The notes beneath the pieces are model-generated. The model did not search any database. It was not told where the DNA came from and saw nothing but the letters and a program-made list of their open reading frames with translations. This document shows positions 22,666-36,291 of a DNA stretch of 64,000 nt, in pieces. Position 1 is the first letter of the stretch, and every line of letters starts with the position of its first letter. Position numbers and translations under genes: made by a program. The stretch is from Tritrichomonas musculus (Eukaryota > Parabasalia > Tritrichomonadida > Tritrichomonadidae): contig JAPFFF010000083.1 of NCBI GenBank assembly GCA_039105265.1, forward strand, positions 62,001-126,000. Direction: 5' to 3'.

Positions 22666-25600
22666 AATTAAAAACGATTTCGAAATTAAGTAAAATCAGT
22701 AAAAATTAAAGCTTAATCTCAGTTATTCTTATTCAAACGTTTCTCACAAGTGAACAGAGTTAAATAAAATACACATCTCAAACACTTTTGTAAGATAATT
22801 AAAAACGATTTCGAAATTAAGTAAAATCAATAAAGATTAAATCGCAATATCAATTATTCTTATTCAAACGTTTCTCACAAGTGAACAGAGTTAAATAAAA
22901 CACAAATCTCAAACACTTTTGTAAGATAATTAAAAACGATTTCGAAATTAAGTAAAATCAATAAAGATTAAATCGCAATATCAATTATTCTTATTCAAAC
23001 GTTTCTCACAAGTGAACAGAGTTAAATAAAACACAAATCTCAAACACTTTTGTAAGATAATTATAAACGATTTCGAAATTAAGTAAAATCAGTAAAAATT
23101 AAAGCTTAATCTCAGTTATTCTTATTCAAACGTTTCTCACAAATGAACAGAGTTAAATAAAACACAAATCTCAAACACTTTTGTAAGATAATTAAAAACG
23201 ATTTCGAAATTAAGTAAAATCAGTAAAAATTAAAGCTTAATCTCAGTTATTCTTATTCTAACATTTCTCACAAATGAACAGAGTTAAATAAAACACAAAT
23301 CTCAAACACTTTTGTAAGATAATTAAAAACGATTTCGAAATTAAGTAAAATCAATAAAGATTAAATCGCAATATCAATTATTCTTATTCAAACGTTTCTC
23401 ACAAGTGAACAGAGTTAAATAAAACACAAATCTCAAACACTTTTGTAAGATAATTAAAAACGATTTCGAAATTAAGTAAAATCAATAAAGATTAAATCGC
23501 AATATCAATTATTCTTATTCAAACGTTTCTCACAAGTGAACAGAGTTAAATAAAACACAAATCTCAAACACTTTTGTAAGATAATTAAAAACGATTTCGA
23601 AATTAAGTAAAATCAGTAAAAATTAAATCGCAATATCAATTATTCCTATTCAAACGTTTCTCACAAGTGAACAGAGTTAAATAAAACACAAATCTCAAAC
23701 ACTTTTGTAAGATAATTATAAACGATTTCGAAATTAAGTAAAATCAGTAAAAATTAAAGCTTAATCTCAATTATTCCTATTCAAACGTTTCTCACAAGTG
23801 AACAGAGTTAAATAAAACACAAATCTCAAACACTTTTGTAAGATAATTAAAAACGATTTCGAAATTAAGTAAAATCAATAAAGATTAAATCGCAATATCA
23901 ATTATTCTTATTCAAACGTTTCTCACAAGTGAACAGAGTTAAATAAAACACAAATCTCAAACACTTTTGTAAGATAATTAAAAACGATTTCGAAATTAAG
24001 TAAAATCAGTAAAAATTAAATCGCAATATCAATTATTCCTATTCAAACGTTTCTCACAAGTGAACAGAGTTAAATAAAACACAAATCTCAAACACTTTTG
24101 TAAGATAATTATAAACGATTTCGAAATTAAGTAAAATCAGTAAAAATTAAAGCTTAATCTCAATTATTCCTATTCAAACGTTTCTCACAAGTGAACAGAG
24201 TTAAATAAAACACAAATCTCAAACACTTTTGTAAGATAATTATAAACGATTTCGAAATTAAGTAAAATCAATAAAGATTAAATCGCAATATCAATTATTC
24301 TTATTCAAACGTTTCTCACAAGTGAACAGAGTTAAATAAAACACAAATCTCAAACACTTTTGTAAGATAATTATAAACGATTTCGAAATTAAGTAAAATC
24401 AGTAAAAATTAAAGCTTAATCTCAATTATTCCTATTCAAACGTTTCTCACAAGTGAACAGAGTTAAATAAAACACAAATCTCAAACACTTTTGTAAGATA
24501 ATTAAAAACGATTTCGAAATTAAGTAAAATCAGTAAAAATTAAAGCTTAATCTCAGTTATTCTTATTCAAACGTTTCTCACAAGTGAACAGAGTTAAATA
24601 AAATACACATCTCAAACACTTTTGTAAGATAATTAAAAACGATTTCGAAATTAAGTAAAATCAATAAAGATTAAATCGCAATATCAATTATTCTTATTCA
24701 AACGTTTCTCACAAGTGAACAGAGTTAAATAAAACACAAATCTCAAACACTTTTGTAAGATAATTAAAAACGATTTCGAAATTAAGTAAAATCAATAAAA
24801 ATTAAAGCTTAATCTCAGTTATTCTTATTCAAACGTTTCTCACAAATGAACAGAGTTAAATAAAACACAAATCTCAAACACTTTTGTAAGATAATTAAAA
24901 ACGATTTCGAAATTAAGTAAAATTAGTAAAGATTAAAGCGCAATATCAATTATTCTTATTCAAACGTTTCTCACAAATGAACAGAGTTAAATAAAACACA
25001 AATCTCAAACACTTTTGTAAGATAATTAAAAACGATTTCGAAATTAAGTAAAATCAATAAAAATTAAAGCTTAATCTCAATTATTCTTATTCAAACGTTT
25101 CTCACAAGTGAACAGAGTTAAATAAAACACAAATCTCAAACACTTTTGTAAGATAATTATAAACGATTTCGAAATTAAGTAAAATCAGTAAAAATTAAAG
25201 CTTAATCTCAGTTATTCTTATTCAAACGTTTCTCACAAATGAACAGAGTTAAATAAAACACAAATCTCAAACACTTTTGTAAGATAATTAAAAACGATTT
25301 CGAAATTAAGTAAAATCAGTAAAAATTAAAGCTTAATCTCAATTATTCTTATTCAAACGTTTCTCACAAGTGAACAGAGTTAAATAAAACACAAATCTCA
25401 AACACTTTTGTAAGATAATTAAAAACGATTTCGAAATTAAGTAAAATCAATAAAGATTAAATCGCAATATCAATTATTCTTATTCAAACGTTTCTCACAA
25501 GTGAACAGAGTTAAATAAAACACAAATCTCAAACACTTTTGTAAGATAATTATAAACGATTTCGAAATTAAGTAAAATCAGTAAAAATTAAAGCTTAATC

Positions 25601-26466
25601 TCAATTATTCCTATTCAAACGTTTCTCACAAGTGAACAGAGTTAAATAAAACACAAATCTCAAACACTTTTGTAAGATAATTAAAAACGATTTCGAAATT
25701 AAGTAAAATCAATAAAAATTAAAGCTTAATCTCAATTATTCTTATTCAAACGTTTCTCACAAGTGAACAGAGTTAAATAAAACACAAATCTCAAACACTT
25801 TTGTAAGATAATTATAAACGATTTCGAAATTAAGTAAAATCAGTAAAAATTAAAGCTTAATCTCAATTATTCTTATTCAAACGTTTCTCACAAGTGAACA
25901 GAGTTAAATAAAACACAAATCTCAAACACTTTTGTAAGATAATTATAAACGATTTCGAAATTAAGTAAAATCAGTAAAAATTAAAGCTTAATCTCAATTA
26001 TTCCTATTCAAACGTTTCTCACAAGTGAACAGAGTTAAATAAAACACAAATCTCAAACACTTTTGTAAGATAATTAAAAACGATTTCGAAATTAAGTAAA
26101 ATCAATAAAGATTAAATCGCTTAATATCAATTATTCTTATTCAAACGTTTCTCACAAGTGAACAGAGTTAAATAAAACACAAATCTCAAACACTTTTGTA
26201 AGATAATTATAAACGATTTCGAAATTAAGTAAAATCAGTAAAAATTAAAGCTTAATCTCAATTATTCTTATTCAAACGTTTCTCACAAGTGAACAGAGTT
26301 AAATAAAACACAAATCTCAAACACTTTTGTAAGATAATTATAAACGATTTCGAAATTAAGTAAAATCAATAAAAATTAAAGCTTAATCTCAGTTATTCTT
26401 ATTCAAACGTTTCTCACAAATGAACAGAGTTAAATAAAACACAAATCTCAAACACTTTTGTAAGAT
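22666..26466. repeat. 29-monomer higher-order unit, copy 2 (3,801 bp)
   Basis: This unit repeats 18865-22665 with the same order of types except in a few slots. S replaces G at 25286, C replaces S at 25548, and S has site 6 T at 25810. The TT-insertion monomer is at 26072 instead of the slot equivalent to 20437; at 24238 that slot is an ordinary R. Both units are 3,801 bp because each contains exactly one 133-bp monomer, in different slots. Confidence 0.92.
26072..26204. repeat. 133-bp R monomer, second copy, in a different slot
   Basis: The core is the same as at 20437 but with A6. It occupies the slot that is R-E in copy 1 of the 29-monomer unit (22273), and it lacks the E tag. The preceding monomer is C with T6 and the following one has T6, as at 20437. 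The offset is 5,635 bp (43 monomers plus 2). Confidence 0.93.
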
Positions 26467-29400
26467 AATTAAAAACGATTTCGAAATTAAGTAAAATCAG
26501 TAAAAATTAAAGCTTAATCTCAGTTATTCTTATTCAAACGTTTCTCACAAGTGAACAGAGTTAAATAAAACACAAATCTCAAACACTTTTGTAAGATAAT
26601 TAAAAACGATTTCGAAATTAAGTAAAATCAATAAAGATTAAATCGCAATATCAATTATTCTTATTCAAACGTTTCTCACAAGTGAACAGAGTTAAATAAA
26701 ACACAAATCTCAAACACTTTTGTAAGATAATTAAAAACGATTTCGAAATTAAGTAAAATCAATAAAGATTAAATCGCAATATCAATTATTCTTATTCAAA
26801 CGTTTCTCACAAGTGAACAGAGTTAAATAAAACACAAATCTCAAACACTTTTGTAAGATAATTATAAACGATTTCGAAATTAAGTAAAATCAGTAAAAAT
26901 TAAAGCTTAATCTCAGTTATTCTTATTCAAACGTTTCTCACAAATGAACAGAGTTAAATAAAACACAAATCTCAAACACTTTTGTAAGATAATTAAAAAC
27001 GATTTCGAAATTAAGTAAAATCAGTAAAAATTAAAGCTTAATCTCAGTTATTCTTATTCTAACATTTCTCACAAATGAACAGAGTTAAATAAAACACAAA
27101 TCTCAAACACTTTTGTAAGATAATTAAAAACGATTTCGAAATTAAGTAAAATCAATAAAGATTAAATCGCAATATCAATTATTCTTATTCAAACGTTTCT
27201 CACAAGTGAACAGAGTTAAATAAAACACAAATCTCAAACACTTTTGTAAGATAATTAAAAACGATTTCGAAATTAAGTAAAATCAATAAAGATTAAATCG
27301 CAATATCAATTATTCTTATTCAAACGTTTCTCACAAGTGAACAGAGTTAAATAAAACACAAATCTCAAACACTTTTGTAAGATAATTAAAAACGATTTCG
27401 AAATTAAGTAAAATCAGTAAAAATTAAATCGCAATATCAATTATTCCTATTCAAACGTTTCTCACAAGTGAACAGAGTTAAATAAAACACAAATCTCAAA
27501 CACTTTTGTAAGATAATTATAAACGATTTCGAAATTAAGTAAAATCAGTAAAAATTAAAGCTTAATCTCAATTATTCCTATTCAAACATTTCTCACAAAT
27601 GAACAGAGTTAAATAAAACACAAATCTCAAACACTTTTGTAAGATAATTAAAAACGATTTCGAAATTAAGTAAAATCAATAAAGATTAAATCGCAATATC
27701 AATTATTCTTATTCAAACGTTTCTCACAAGTGAACAGAGTTAAATAAAACACAAATCTCAAACACTTTTGTAAGATAATTAAAAACGATTTCGAAATTAA
27801 GTAAAATCAGTAAAAATTAAATCGCAATATCAATTATTCCTATTCAAACGTTTCTCACAAGTGAACAGAGTTAAATAAAACACAAATCTCAAACACTTTT
27901 GTAAGATAATTATAAACGATTTCGAAATTAAGTAAAATCAGTAAAAATTAAAGCTTAATCTCAATTATTCCTATTCAAACGTTTCTCACAAGTGAACAGA
28001 GTTAAATAAAACACAAATCTCAAACACTTTTGTAAGATAATTATAAACGATTTCGAAATTAAGTAAAATCAATAAAGATTAAATCGCAATATCAATTATT
28101 CTTATTCAAACGTTTCTCACAAGTGAACAGAGTTAAATAAAACACAAATCTCAAACACTTTTGTAAGATAATTATAAACGATTTCGAAATTAAGTAAAAT
28201 CAGTAAAAATTAAAGCTTAATCTCAATTATTCCTATTCAAACGTTTCTCACAAGTGAACAGAGTTAAATAAAACACAAATCTCAAACACTTTTGTAAGAT
28301 AATTAAAAACGATTTCGAAATTAAGTAAAATCAGTAAAAATTAAAGCTTAATCTCAGTTATTCTTATTCAAACGTTTCTCACAAGTGAACAGAGTTAAAT
28401 AAAATACACATCTCAAACACTTTTGTAAGATAATTAAAAACGATTTCGAAATTAAGTAAAATCAATAAAGATTAAATCGCAATATCAATTATTCTTATTC
28501 AAACGTTTCTCACAAGTGAACAGAGTTAAATAAAACACAAATCTCAAACACTTTTGTAAGATAATTAAAAACGATTTCGAAATTAAGTAAAATCAATAAA
28601 AATTAAAGCTTAATCTCAGTTATTCTTATTCAAACGTTTCTCACAAATGAACAGAGTTAAATAAAACACAAATCTCAAACACTTTTGTAAGATAATTAAA
28701 AACGATTTCGAAATTAAGTAAAATTAGTAAAGATTAAAGCGCAATATCAATTATTCTTATTCAAACGTTTCTCACAAATGAACAGAGTTAAATAAAACAC
28801 AAATCTCAAACACTTTTGTAAGATAATTATAAACGATTTCGAAATTAAGTAAAATCAATAAAAATTAAAGCTTAATCTCAGTTATTCTTATTCAAACGTT
28901 TCTCACAAATGAACAGAGTTAAATAAAACACAAATCTCAAACACTTTTGTAAGATAATTAAAAACGATTTCGAAATTAAGTAAAATCAATAAAAATTAAA
29001 GCTTAATCTCAGTTATTCTTATTCAAACGTTTCTCACAAATGAACAGAGTTAAATAAAACACAAATCTCAAACACTTTTGTAAGATAATTAAAAACGATT
29101 TCGAAATTAAGTAAAATCAGTAAAAATTAAAGCTTAATCTCAGTTATTCTTATTCAAACGTTTCTCACAAGTGAACAGAGTTAAATAAAACACAAATCTC
29201 AAACACTTTTGTAAGATAATTAAAAACGATTTCGAAATTAAGTAAAATCAATAAAGATTAAATCGCAATATCAATTATTCTTATTCAAACGTTTCTCACA
29301 AGTGAACAGAGTTAAATAAAACACAAATCTCAAACACTTTTGTAAGATAATTATAAACGATTTCGAAATTAAGTAAAATCAGTAAAAATTAAAGCTTAAT

Positions 29401-31968
29401 CTCAGTTATTCTTATTCAAACGTTTCTCACAAATGAACAGAGTTAAATAAAACACAAATCTCAAACACTTTTGTAAGATAATTATAAACGATTTCGAAAT
29501 TAAGTAAAATCAATAAAAATTAAAGCTTAATCTCAGTTATTCTTATTCAAACGTTTCTCACAAATGAACAGAGTTAAATAAAACACAAATCTCAAACACT
29601 TTTGTAAGATAATTAAAAACGATTTCGAAATTAAGTAAAATCAATAAAAATTAAAGCTTAATCTCAGTTATTCTTATTCAAACGTTTCTCACAAATGAAC
29701 AGAGTTAAATAAAACACAAATCTCAAACACTTTTGTAAGATAATTAAAAACGATTTCGAAATTAAGTAAAATCAATAAAAATTAAAGCTTAATCTCAGTT
29801 ATTCTTATTCAAACGTTTCTCACAAGTGAACAGAGTTAAATAAAACACAAATCTCAAACACTTTTGTAAGATAATTAAAAACGATTTCGAAATTAAGTAA
29901 AATCAATAAAAATTAAAGCTTAATCTCAGTTATTCTTATTCAAACGTTTCTCACAAATGAACAGAGTTAAATAAAACACAAATCTCAAACACTTTTGTAA
30001 GATAATTATAAACGATTTCGAAATTAAGTAAAATCAGTAAAAATTAAAGCTTAATCTCAGTTATTCTTATTCAAACGTTTCTCACAAATGAACAGAGTTA
30101 AATAAAACACAAATCTCAAACACTTTTGTAAGATAATTATAAACGATTTCGAAATTAAGTAAAATCAATAAAAATTAAAGCTTAATCTCAGTTATTCTTA
30201 TTCAAACGTTTCTCACAAATGAACAGAGTTAAATAAAACACAAATCTCAAACACTTTTGTAAGATAATTAAAAACGATTTCGAAATTAAGTAAAATCAGT
30301 AAAAATTAAAGCTTAATCTCAGTTATTCTTATTCAAACGTTTCTCACAAATGAACAGAGTTAAATAAAACACAAATCTCAAACACTTTTGTAAGATAATT
30401 AAAAACGATTTCGAAATTAAGTAAAATCAGTAAAAATTAAAGCTTAATCTCAGTTATTCTTATTCAAACGTTTCTCACAAGTGAACAGAGTTAAATAAAA
30501 CACAAATCTCAAACACTTTTGTAAGATAATTAAAAACGATTTCGAAATTAAGTAAAATCAATAAAGATTAAATCGCAATATCAATTATTCTTATTCAAAC
30601 GTTTCTCACAAGTGAACAGAGTTAAATAAAACACAAATCTCAAACACTTTTGTAAGATAATTATAAACGATTTCGAAATTAAGTAAAATCAGTAAAAATT
30701 AAAGCTTAATCTCAGTTATTCTTATTCAAACGTTTCTCACAAATGAACAGAGTTAAATAAAACACAAATCTCAAACACTTTTGTAAGATAATTAAAAACG
30801 ATTTCGAAATTAAGTAAAATCAGTAAAAATTAAAGCTTAATCTCAGTTATTCTTATTCAAACGTTTCTCACAAATGAACAGAGTTAAATAAAACACAAAT
30901 CTCAAACACTTTTGTAAGATAATTAAAAACGATTTCGAAATTAAGTAAAATCAATAAAGATTAAATCGCAATATCAATTATTCTTATTCAAACGTTTCTC
31001 ACAAGTGAACAGAGTTAAATAAAACACAAATCTCAAACACTTTTGTAAGATAATTAAAAACGATTTCGAAATTAAGTAAAATCAGTAAAAATTAAAGCTT
31101 AATCTCAATTATTCCTATTCAAACGTTTCTCACAAGTGAACAGAGTTAAATAAAACACAAATCTCAAACACTTTTGTAAGATAATTAAAAACGATTTCGA
31201 AATTAAGTAAAATCAATAAAGATTAAATCGCAATATCAATTATTCTTATTCAAACGTTTCTCACAAGTGAACAGAGTTAAATAAAACACAAATCTCAAAC
31301 ACTTTTGTAAGATAATTATAAACGATTTCGAAATTAAGTAAAATCAGTAAAAATTAAAGCTTAATCTCAATTATTCTTATTCAAACGTTTCTCACAAGTG
31401 AACAGAGTTAAATAAAACACAAATCTCAAACACTTTTGTAAGATAATTATAAACGATTTCGAAATTAAGTAAAATCAGTAAAAATTAAAGCTTAATCTCA
31501 ATTATTCCTATTCAAACGTTTCTCACAAGTGAACAGAGTTAAATAAAACACAAATCTCAAACACTTTTGTAAGATAATTAAAAACGATTTCGAAATTAAG
31601 TAAAATCAATAAAGATTAAATCGCAATATCAATTATTCTTATTCAAACGTTTCTCACAAGTGAACAGAGTTAAATAAAACATAAATCTCAAACACTTTTG
31701 TAAGATAATTATAAACGATTTCGAAATTAAGTAAAATCAGTAAAAATTAAAGCTTAATCTCAATTATTCTTATTCAAACGTTTCTCACAAGTGAACAGAG
31801 TTAAATAAAACACAAATCTCAAACACTTTTGTAAGATAATTATAAACGATTTCGAAATTAAGTAAAATCAATAAAAATTAAAGCTTAATCTCAGTTATTC
31901 TTATTCAAACGTTTCTCACAAATGAACAGAGTTAAATAAAACACAAATCTCAAACACTTTTGTAAGAT
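26467..31968. repeat. 42-monomer higher-order unit, copy 2 (5,502 bp)
   Basis: Same order as 13363-18864. Differences I saw: no F tag in slot 1, no E tag at 28039, A6 rather than T6 at 28301, and G with A6 instead of N with T6 at 30266. The two copies are separated by exactly two 29-monomer units, so the local order is 42, 29, 29, 42. Confidence 0.92.
28301..30789. repeat. 19-monomer F/N block, copy 2
   Basis: G-F, R, N, Z at 28301-28824, then three 5-monomer sub-repeats from 28825, 29480 and 30135. It matches 15197-17685 except for A6 in the first monomer and a G monomer at 30266 in place of N. Confidence 0.9.
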
Positions 31969-33540
31969 AATTAAAAACGATTTCGAAATTAAGTAAAATC
32001 AGTAAAAATTAAAGCTTAATCTCAGTTATTCTTATTCAAACGTTTCTCACAAGTGAACAGAGTTAAATAAAATACACATCTCAAACACTTTTGTAAGATA
32101 ATTAAAAACGATTTCGAAATTAAGTAAAATCAATAAAGATTAAATCGCAATATCAATTATTCTTATTCAAACGTTTCTCACAAGTGAACAGAGTTAAATA
32201 AAACACAAATCTCAAACACTTTTGTAAGATAATTAAAAACGATTTCGAAATTAAGTAAAATCAATAAAGATTAAATCGCAATATCAATTATTCTTATTCA
32301 AACGTTTCTCACAAGTGAACAGAGTTAAATAAAACACAAATCTCAAACACTTTTGTAAGATAATTATAAACGATTTCGAAATTAAGTAAAATCAGTAAAA
32401 ATTAAAGCTTAATCTCAGTTATTCTTATTCAAACGTTTCTCACAAATGAACAGAGTTAAATAAAACACAAATCTCAAACACTTTTGTAAGATAATTAAAA
32501 ACGATTTCGAAATTAAGTAAAATCAGTAAAAATTAAAGCTTAATCTCAGTTATTCTTATTCTAACATTTCTCACAAATGAACAGAGTTAAATAAAACACA
32601 AATCTCAAACACTTTTGTAAGATAATTAAAAACGATTTCGAAATTAAGTAAAATCAATAAAGATTAAATCGCAATATCAATTATTCTTATTCAAACGTTT
32701 CTCACAAGTGAACAGAGTTAAATAAAACACAAATCTCAAACACTTTTGTAAGATAATTAAAAACGATTTCGAAATTAAGTAAAATCAATAAAGATTAAAT
32801 CGCAATATCAATTATTCTTATTCAAACGTTTCTCACAAGTGAACAGAGTTAAATAAAACACAAATCTCAAACACTTTTGTAAGATAATTAAAAACGATTT
32901 CGAAATTAAGTAAAATCAGTAAAAATTAAATCGCAATATCAATTATTCCTATTCAAACGTTTCTCACAAGTGAACAGAGTTAAATAAAACACAAATCTCA
33001 AACACTTTTGTAAGATAATTATAAACGATTTCGAAATTAAGTAAAATCAGTAAAAATTAAAGCTTAATCTCAATTATTCCTATTCAAACGTTTCTCACAA
33101 GTGAACAGAGTTAAATAAAACACAAATCTCAAACACTTTTGTAAGATAATTAAAAACGATTTCGAAATTAAGTAAAATCAATAAAGATTAAATCGCAATA
33201 TCAATTATTCTTATTCAAACGTTTCTCACAAGTGAACAGAGTTAAATAAAACACAAATCTCAAACACTTTTGTAAGATAATTAAAAACGATTTCGAAATT
33301 AAGTAAAATCAGTAAAAATTAAATCGCAATATCAATTATTCCTATTCAAACGTTTCTCACAAGTGAACAGAGTTAAATAAAACACAAATCTCAAACACTT
33401 TTGTAAGATAATTATAAACGATTTCGAAATTAAGTAAAATCAGTAAAAATTAAAGCTTAATCTCAATTATTCCTATTCAAACGTTTCTCACAAGTGAACA
33501 GAGTTAAATAAAACACAAATCTCAAACACTTTTGTAAGAT

Positions 33541-33671
33541 AATTATAAACGATTTCGAAATTAAGTAAAATCAATAAAGATTAAAGCTTAATCTCAATTA
33601 TTCTTATTCAAACGTTTCTCACAAGTGAACAGAGTTAAATAAAACACAAATCTCAAACACTTTTGTAAGAT
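33541..33671. repeat. Hybrid monomer: R-like 34A/39G with AAGCTT core, A57
   Basis: Left diagnostic sites are R-type, while the core is S-type with A57 and T64. It sits in a slot that is R in the other units. It is best explained as a short conversion tract covering 46-53 from a neighbouring S or C monomer. Confidence 0.88.
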
Positions 33672-33802
33672 AATTATAAACGATTTCGAAATTAAGTAAA
33701 ATCAGTAAAAATTAAAGCTTAATCTCAATTATTCCTATTCAAACGTTTCTCACAAGTGAACAGAGTTAAATAAAACACAAATCTCAAACACTTTTGTAAG
33801 AT

Positions 33803-36291
33803 AATTATAAACGATTTCGAAATTAAGTAAAATCAGTAAAAATTAAAGCTTAATCTCAGTTATTCTTATTCAAACGTTTCTCACAAGTGAACAGAGTTAA
33901 ATAAAATACACATCTCAAACACTTTTGTAAGATAATTAAAAACGATTTCGAAATTAAGTAAAATCAATAAAGATTAAATCGCAATATCAATTATTCTTAT
34001 TCAAACGTTTCTCACAAGTGAACAGAGTTAAATAAAACACAAATCTCAAACACTTTTGTAAGATAATTAAAAACGATTTCGAAATTAAGTAAAATCAATA
34101 AAAATTAAAGCTTAATCTCAGTTATTCTTATTCAAACGTTTCTCACAAATGAACAGAGTTAAATAAAACACAAATCTCAAACACTTTTGTAAGATAATTA
34201 AAAACGATTTCGAAATTAAGTAAAATTAGTAAAGATTAAAGCGCAATATCAATTATTCTTATTCAAACGTTTCTCACAAATGAACAGAGTTAAATAAAAC
34301 ACAAATCTCAAACACTTTTGTAAGATAATTATAAACGATTTCGAAATTAAGTAAAATCAATAAAAATTAAAGCTTAATCTCAGTTATTCTTATTCAAACG
34401 TTTCTCACAAATGAACAGAGTTAAATAAAACACAAATCTCAAACACTTTTGTAAGATAATTAAAAACGATTTCGAAATTAAGTAAAATCAATAAAAATTA
34501 AAGCTTAATCTCAGTTATTCTTATTCAAACGTTTCTCACAAATGAACAGAGTTAAATAAAACACAAATCTCAAACACTTTTGTAAGATAATTAAAAACGA
34601 TTTCGAAATTAAGTAAAATCAGTAAAAATTAAAGCTTAATCTCAGTTATTCTTATTCAAACGTTTCTCACAAGTGAACAGAGTTAAATAAAACACAAATC
34701 TCAAACACTTTTGTAAGATAATTAAAAACGATTTCGAAATTAAGTAAAATCAATAAAGATTAAATCGCAATATCAATTATTCTTATTCAAACGTTTCTCA
34801 CAAGTGAACAGAGTTAAATAAAACACAAATCTCAAACACTTTTGTAAGATAATTATAAACGATTTCGAAATTAAGTAAAATCAGTAAAAATTAAAGCTTA
34901 ATCTCAGTTATTCTTATTCAAACGTTTCTCACAAATGAACAGAGTTAAATAAAACACAAATCTCAAACACTTTTGTAAGATAATTATAAACGATTTCGAA
35001 ATTAAGTAAAATCAATAAAAATTAAAGCTTAATCTCAGTTATTCTTATTCAAACGTTTCTCACAAATGAACAGAGTTAAATAAAACACAAATCTCAAACA
35101 CTTTTGTAAGATAATTAAAAACGATTTCGAAATTAAGTAAAATCAATAAAAATTAAAGCTTAATCTCAGTTATTCTTATTCAAACGTTTCTCACAAATGA
35201 ACAGAGTTAAATAAAACACAAATCTCAAACACTTTTGTAAGATAATTAAAAACGATTTCGAAATTAAGTAAAATCAATAAAAATTAAAGCTTAATCTCAG
35301 TTATTCTTATTCAAACGTTTCTCACAAGTGAACAGAGTTAAATAAAACACAAATCTCAAACACTTTTGTAAGATAATTAAAAACGATTTCGAAATTAAGT
35401 AAAATCAATAAAAATTAAAGCTTAATCTCAGTTATTCTTATTCAAACGTTTCTCACAAATGAACAGAGTTAAATAAAACACAAATCTCAAACACTTTTGT
35501 AAGATAATTATAAACGATTTCGAAATTAAGTAAAATCAGTAAAAATTAAAGCTTAATCTCAGTTATTCTTATTCAAACGTTTCTCACAAATGAACAGAGT
35601 TAAATAAAACACAAATCTCAAACACTTTTGTAAGATAATTATAAACGATTTCGAAATTAAGTAAAATCAATAAAAATTAAAGCTTAATCTCAGTTATTCT
35701 TATTCAAACGTTTCTCACAAATGAACAGAGTTAAATAAAACACAAATCTCAAACACTTTTGTAAGATAATTATAAACGATTTCGAAATTAAGTAAAATCA
35801 ATAAAAATTAAAGCTTAATCTCAGTTATTCTTATTCAAACGTTTCTCACAAATGAACAGAGTTAAATAAAACACAAATCTCAAACACTTTTGTAAGATAA
35901 TTAAAAACGATTTCGAAATTAAGTAAAATCAGTAAAAATTAAAGCTTAATCTCAGTTATTCTTATTCAAACGTTTCTCACAAGTGAACAGAGTTAAATAA
36001 AACACAAATCTCAAACACTTTTGTAAGATAATTAAAAACGATTTCGAAATTAAGTAAAATCAATAAAGATTAAATCGCAATATCAATTATTCTTATTCAA
36101 ACGTTTCTCACAAGTGAACAGAGTTAAATAAAACACAAATCTCAAACACTTTTGTAAGATAATTATAAACGATTTCGAAATTAAGTAAAATCAGTAAAAA
36201 TTAAAGCTTAATCTCAGTTATTCTTATTCAAACGTTTCTCACAAATGAACAGAGTTAAATAAAACACAAATCTCAAACACTTTTGTAAGAT
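33803..36291. repeat. 19-monomer F/N block, copy 3
   Basis: G-F (T6), R, N, Z and three 5-monomer sub-repeats from 34327, 34982 and 35637. By type it is identical to copy 1 at 15197-17685 across all 19 slots. Confidence 0.91.

Larger units (their letters stand above)
31969..36291. repeat. 42-monomer higher-order unit, copy 3 (33 monomers, then diverges)
   Basis: The order follows the first 33 slots of the 42-monomer unit, from G-F (31969) through the F/N block (33803-36291). At 36292 an X monomer replaces the expected G, and the sequence moves into a different pattern. One slot, 33541, is a hybrid with R-type 34A and 39G and an AAGCTT core where the other copies have R. Confidence 0.9.
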
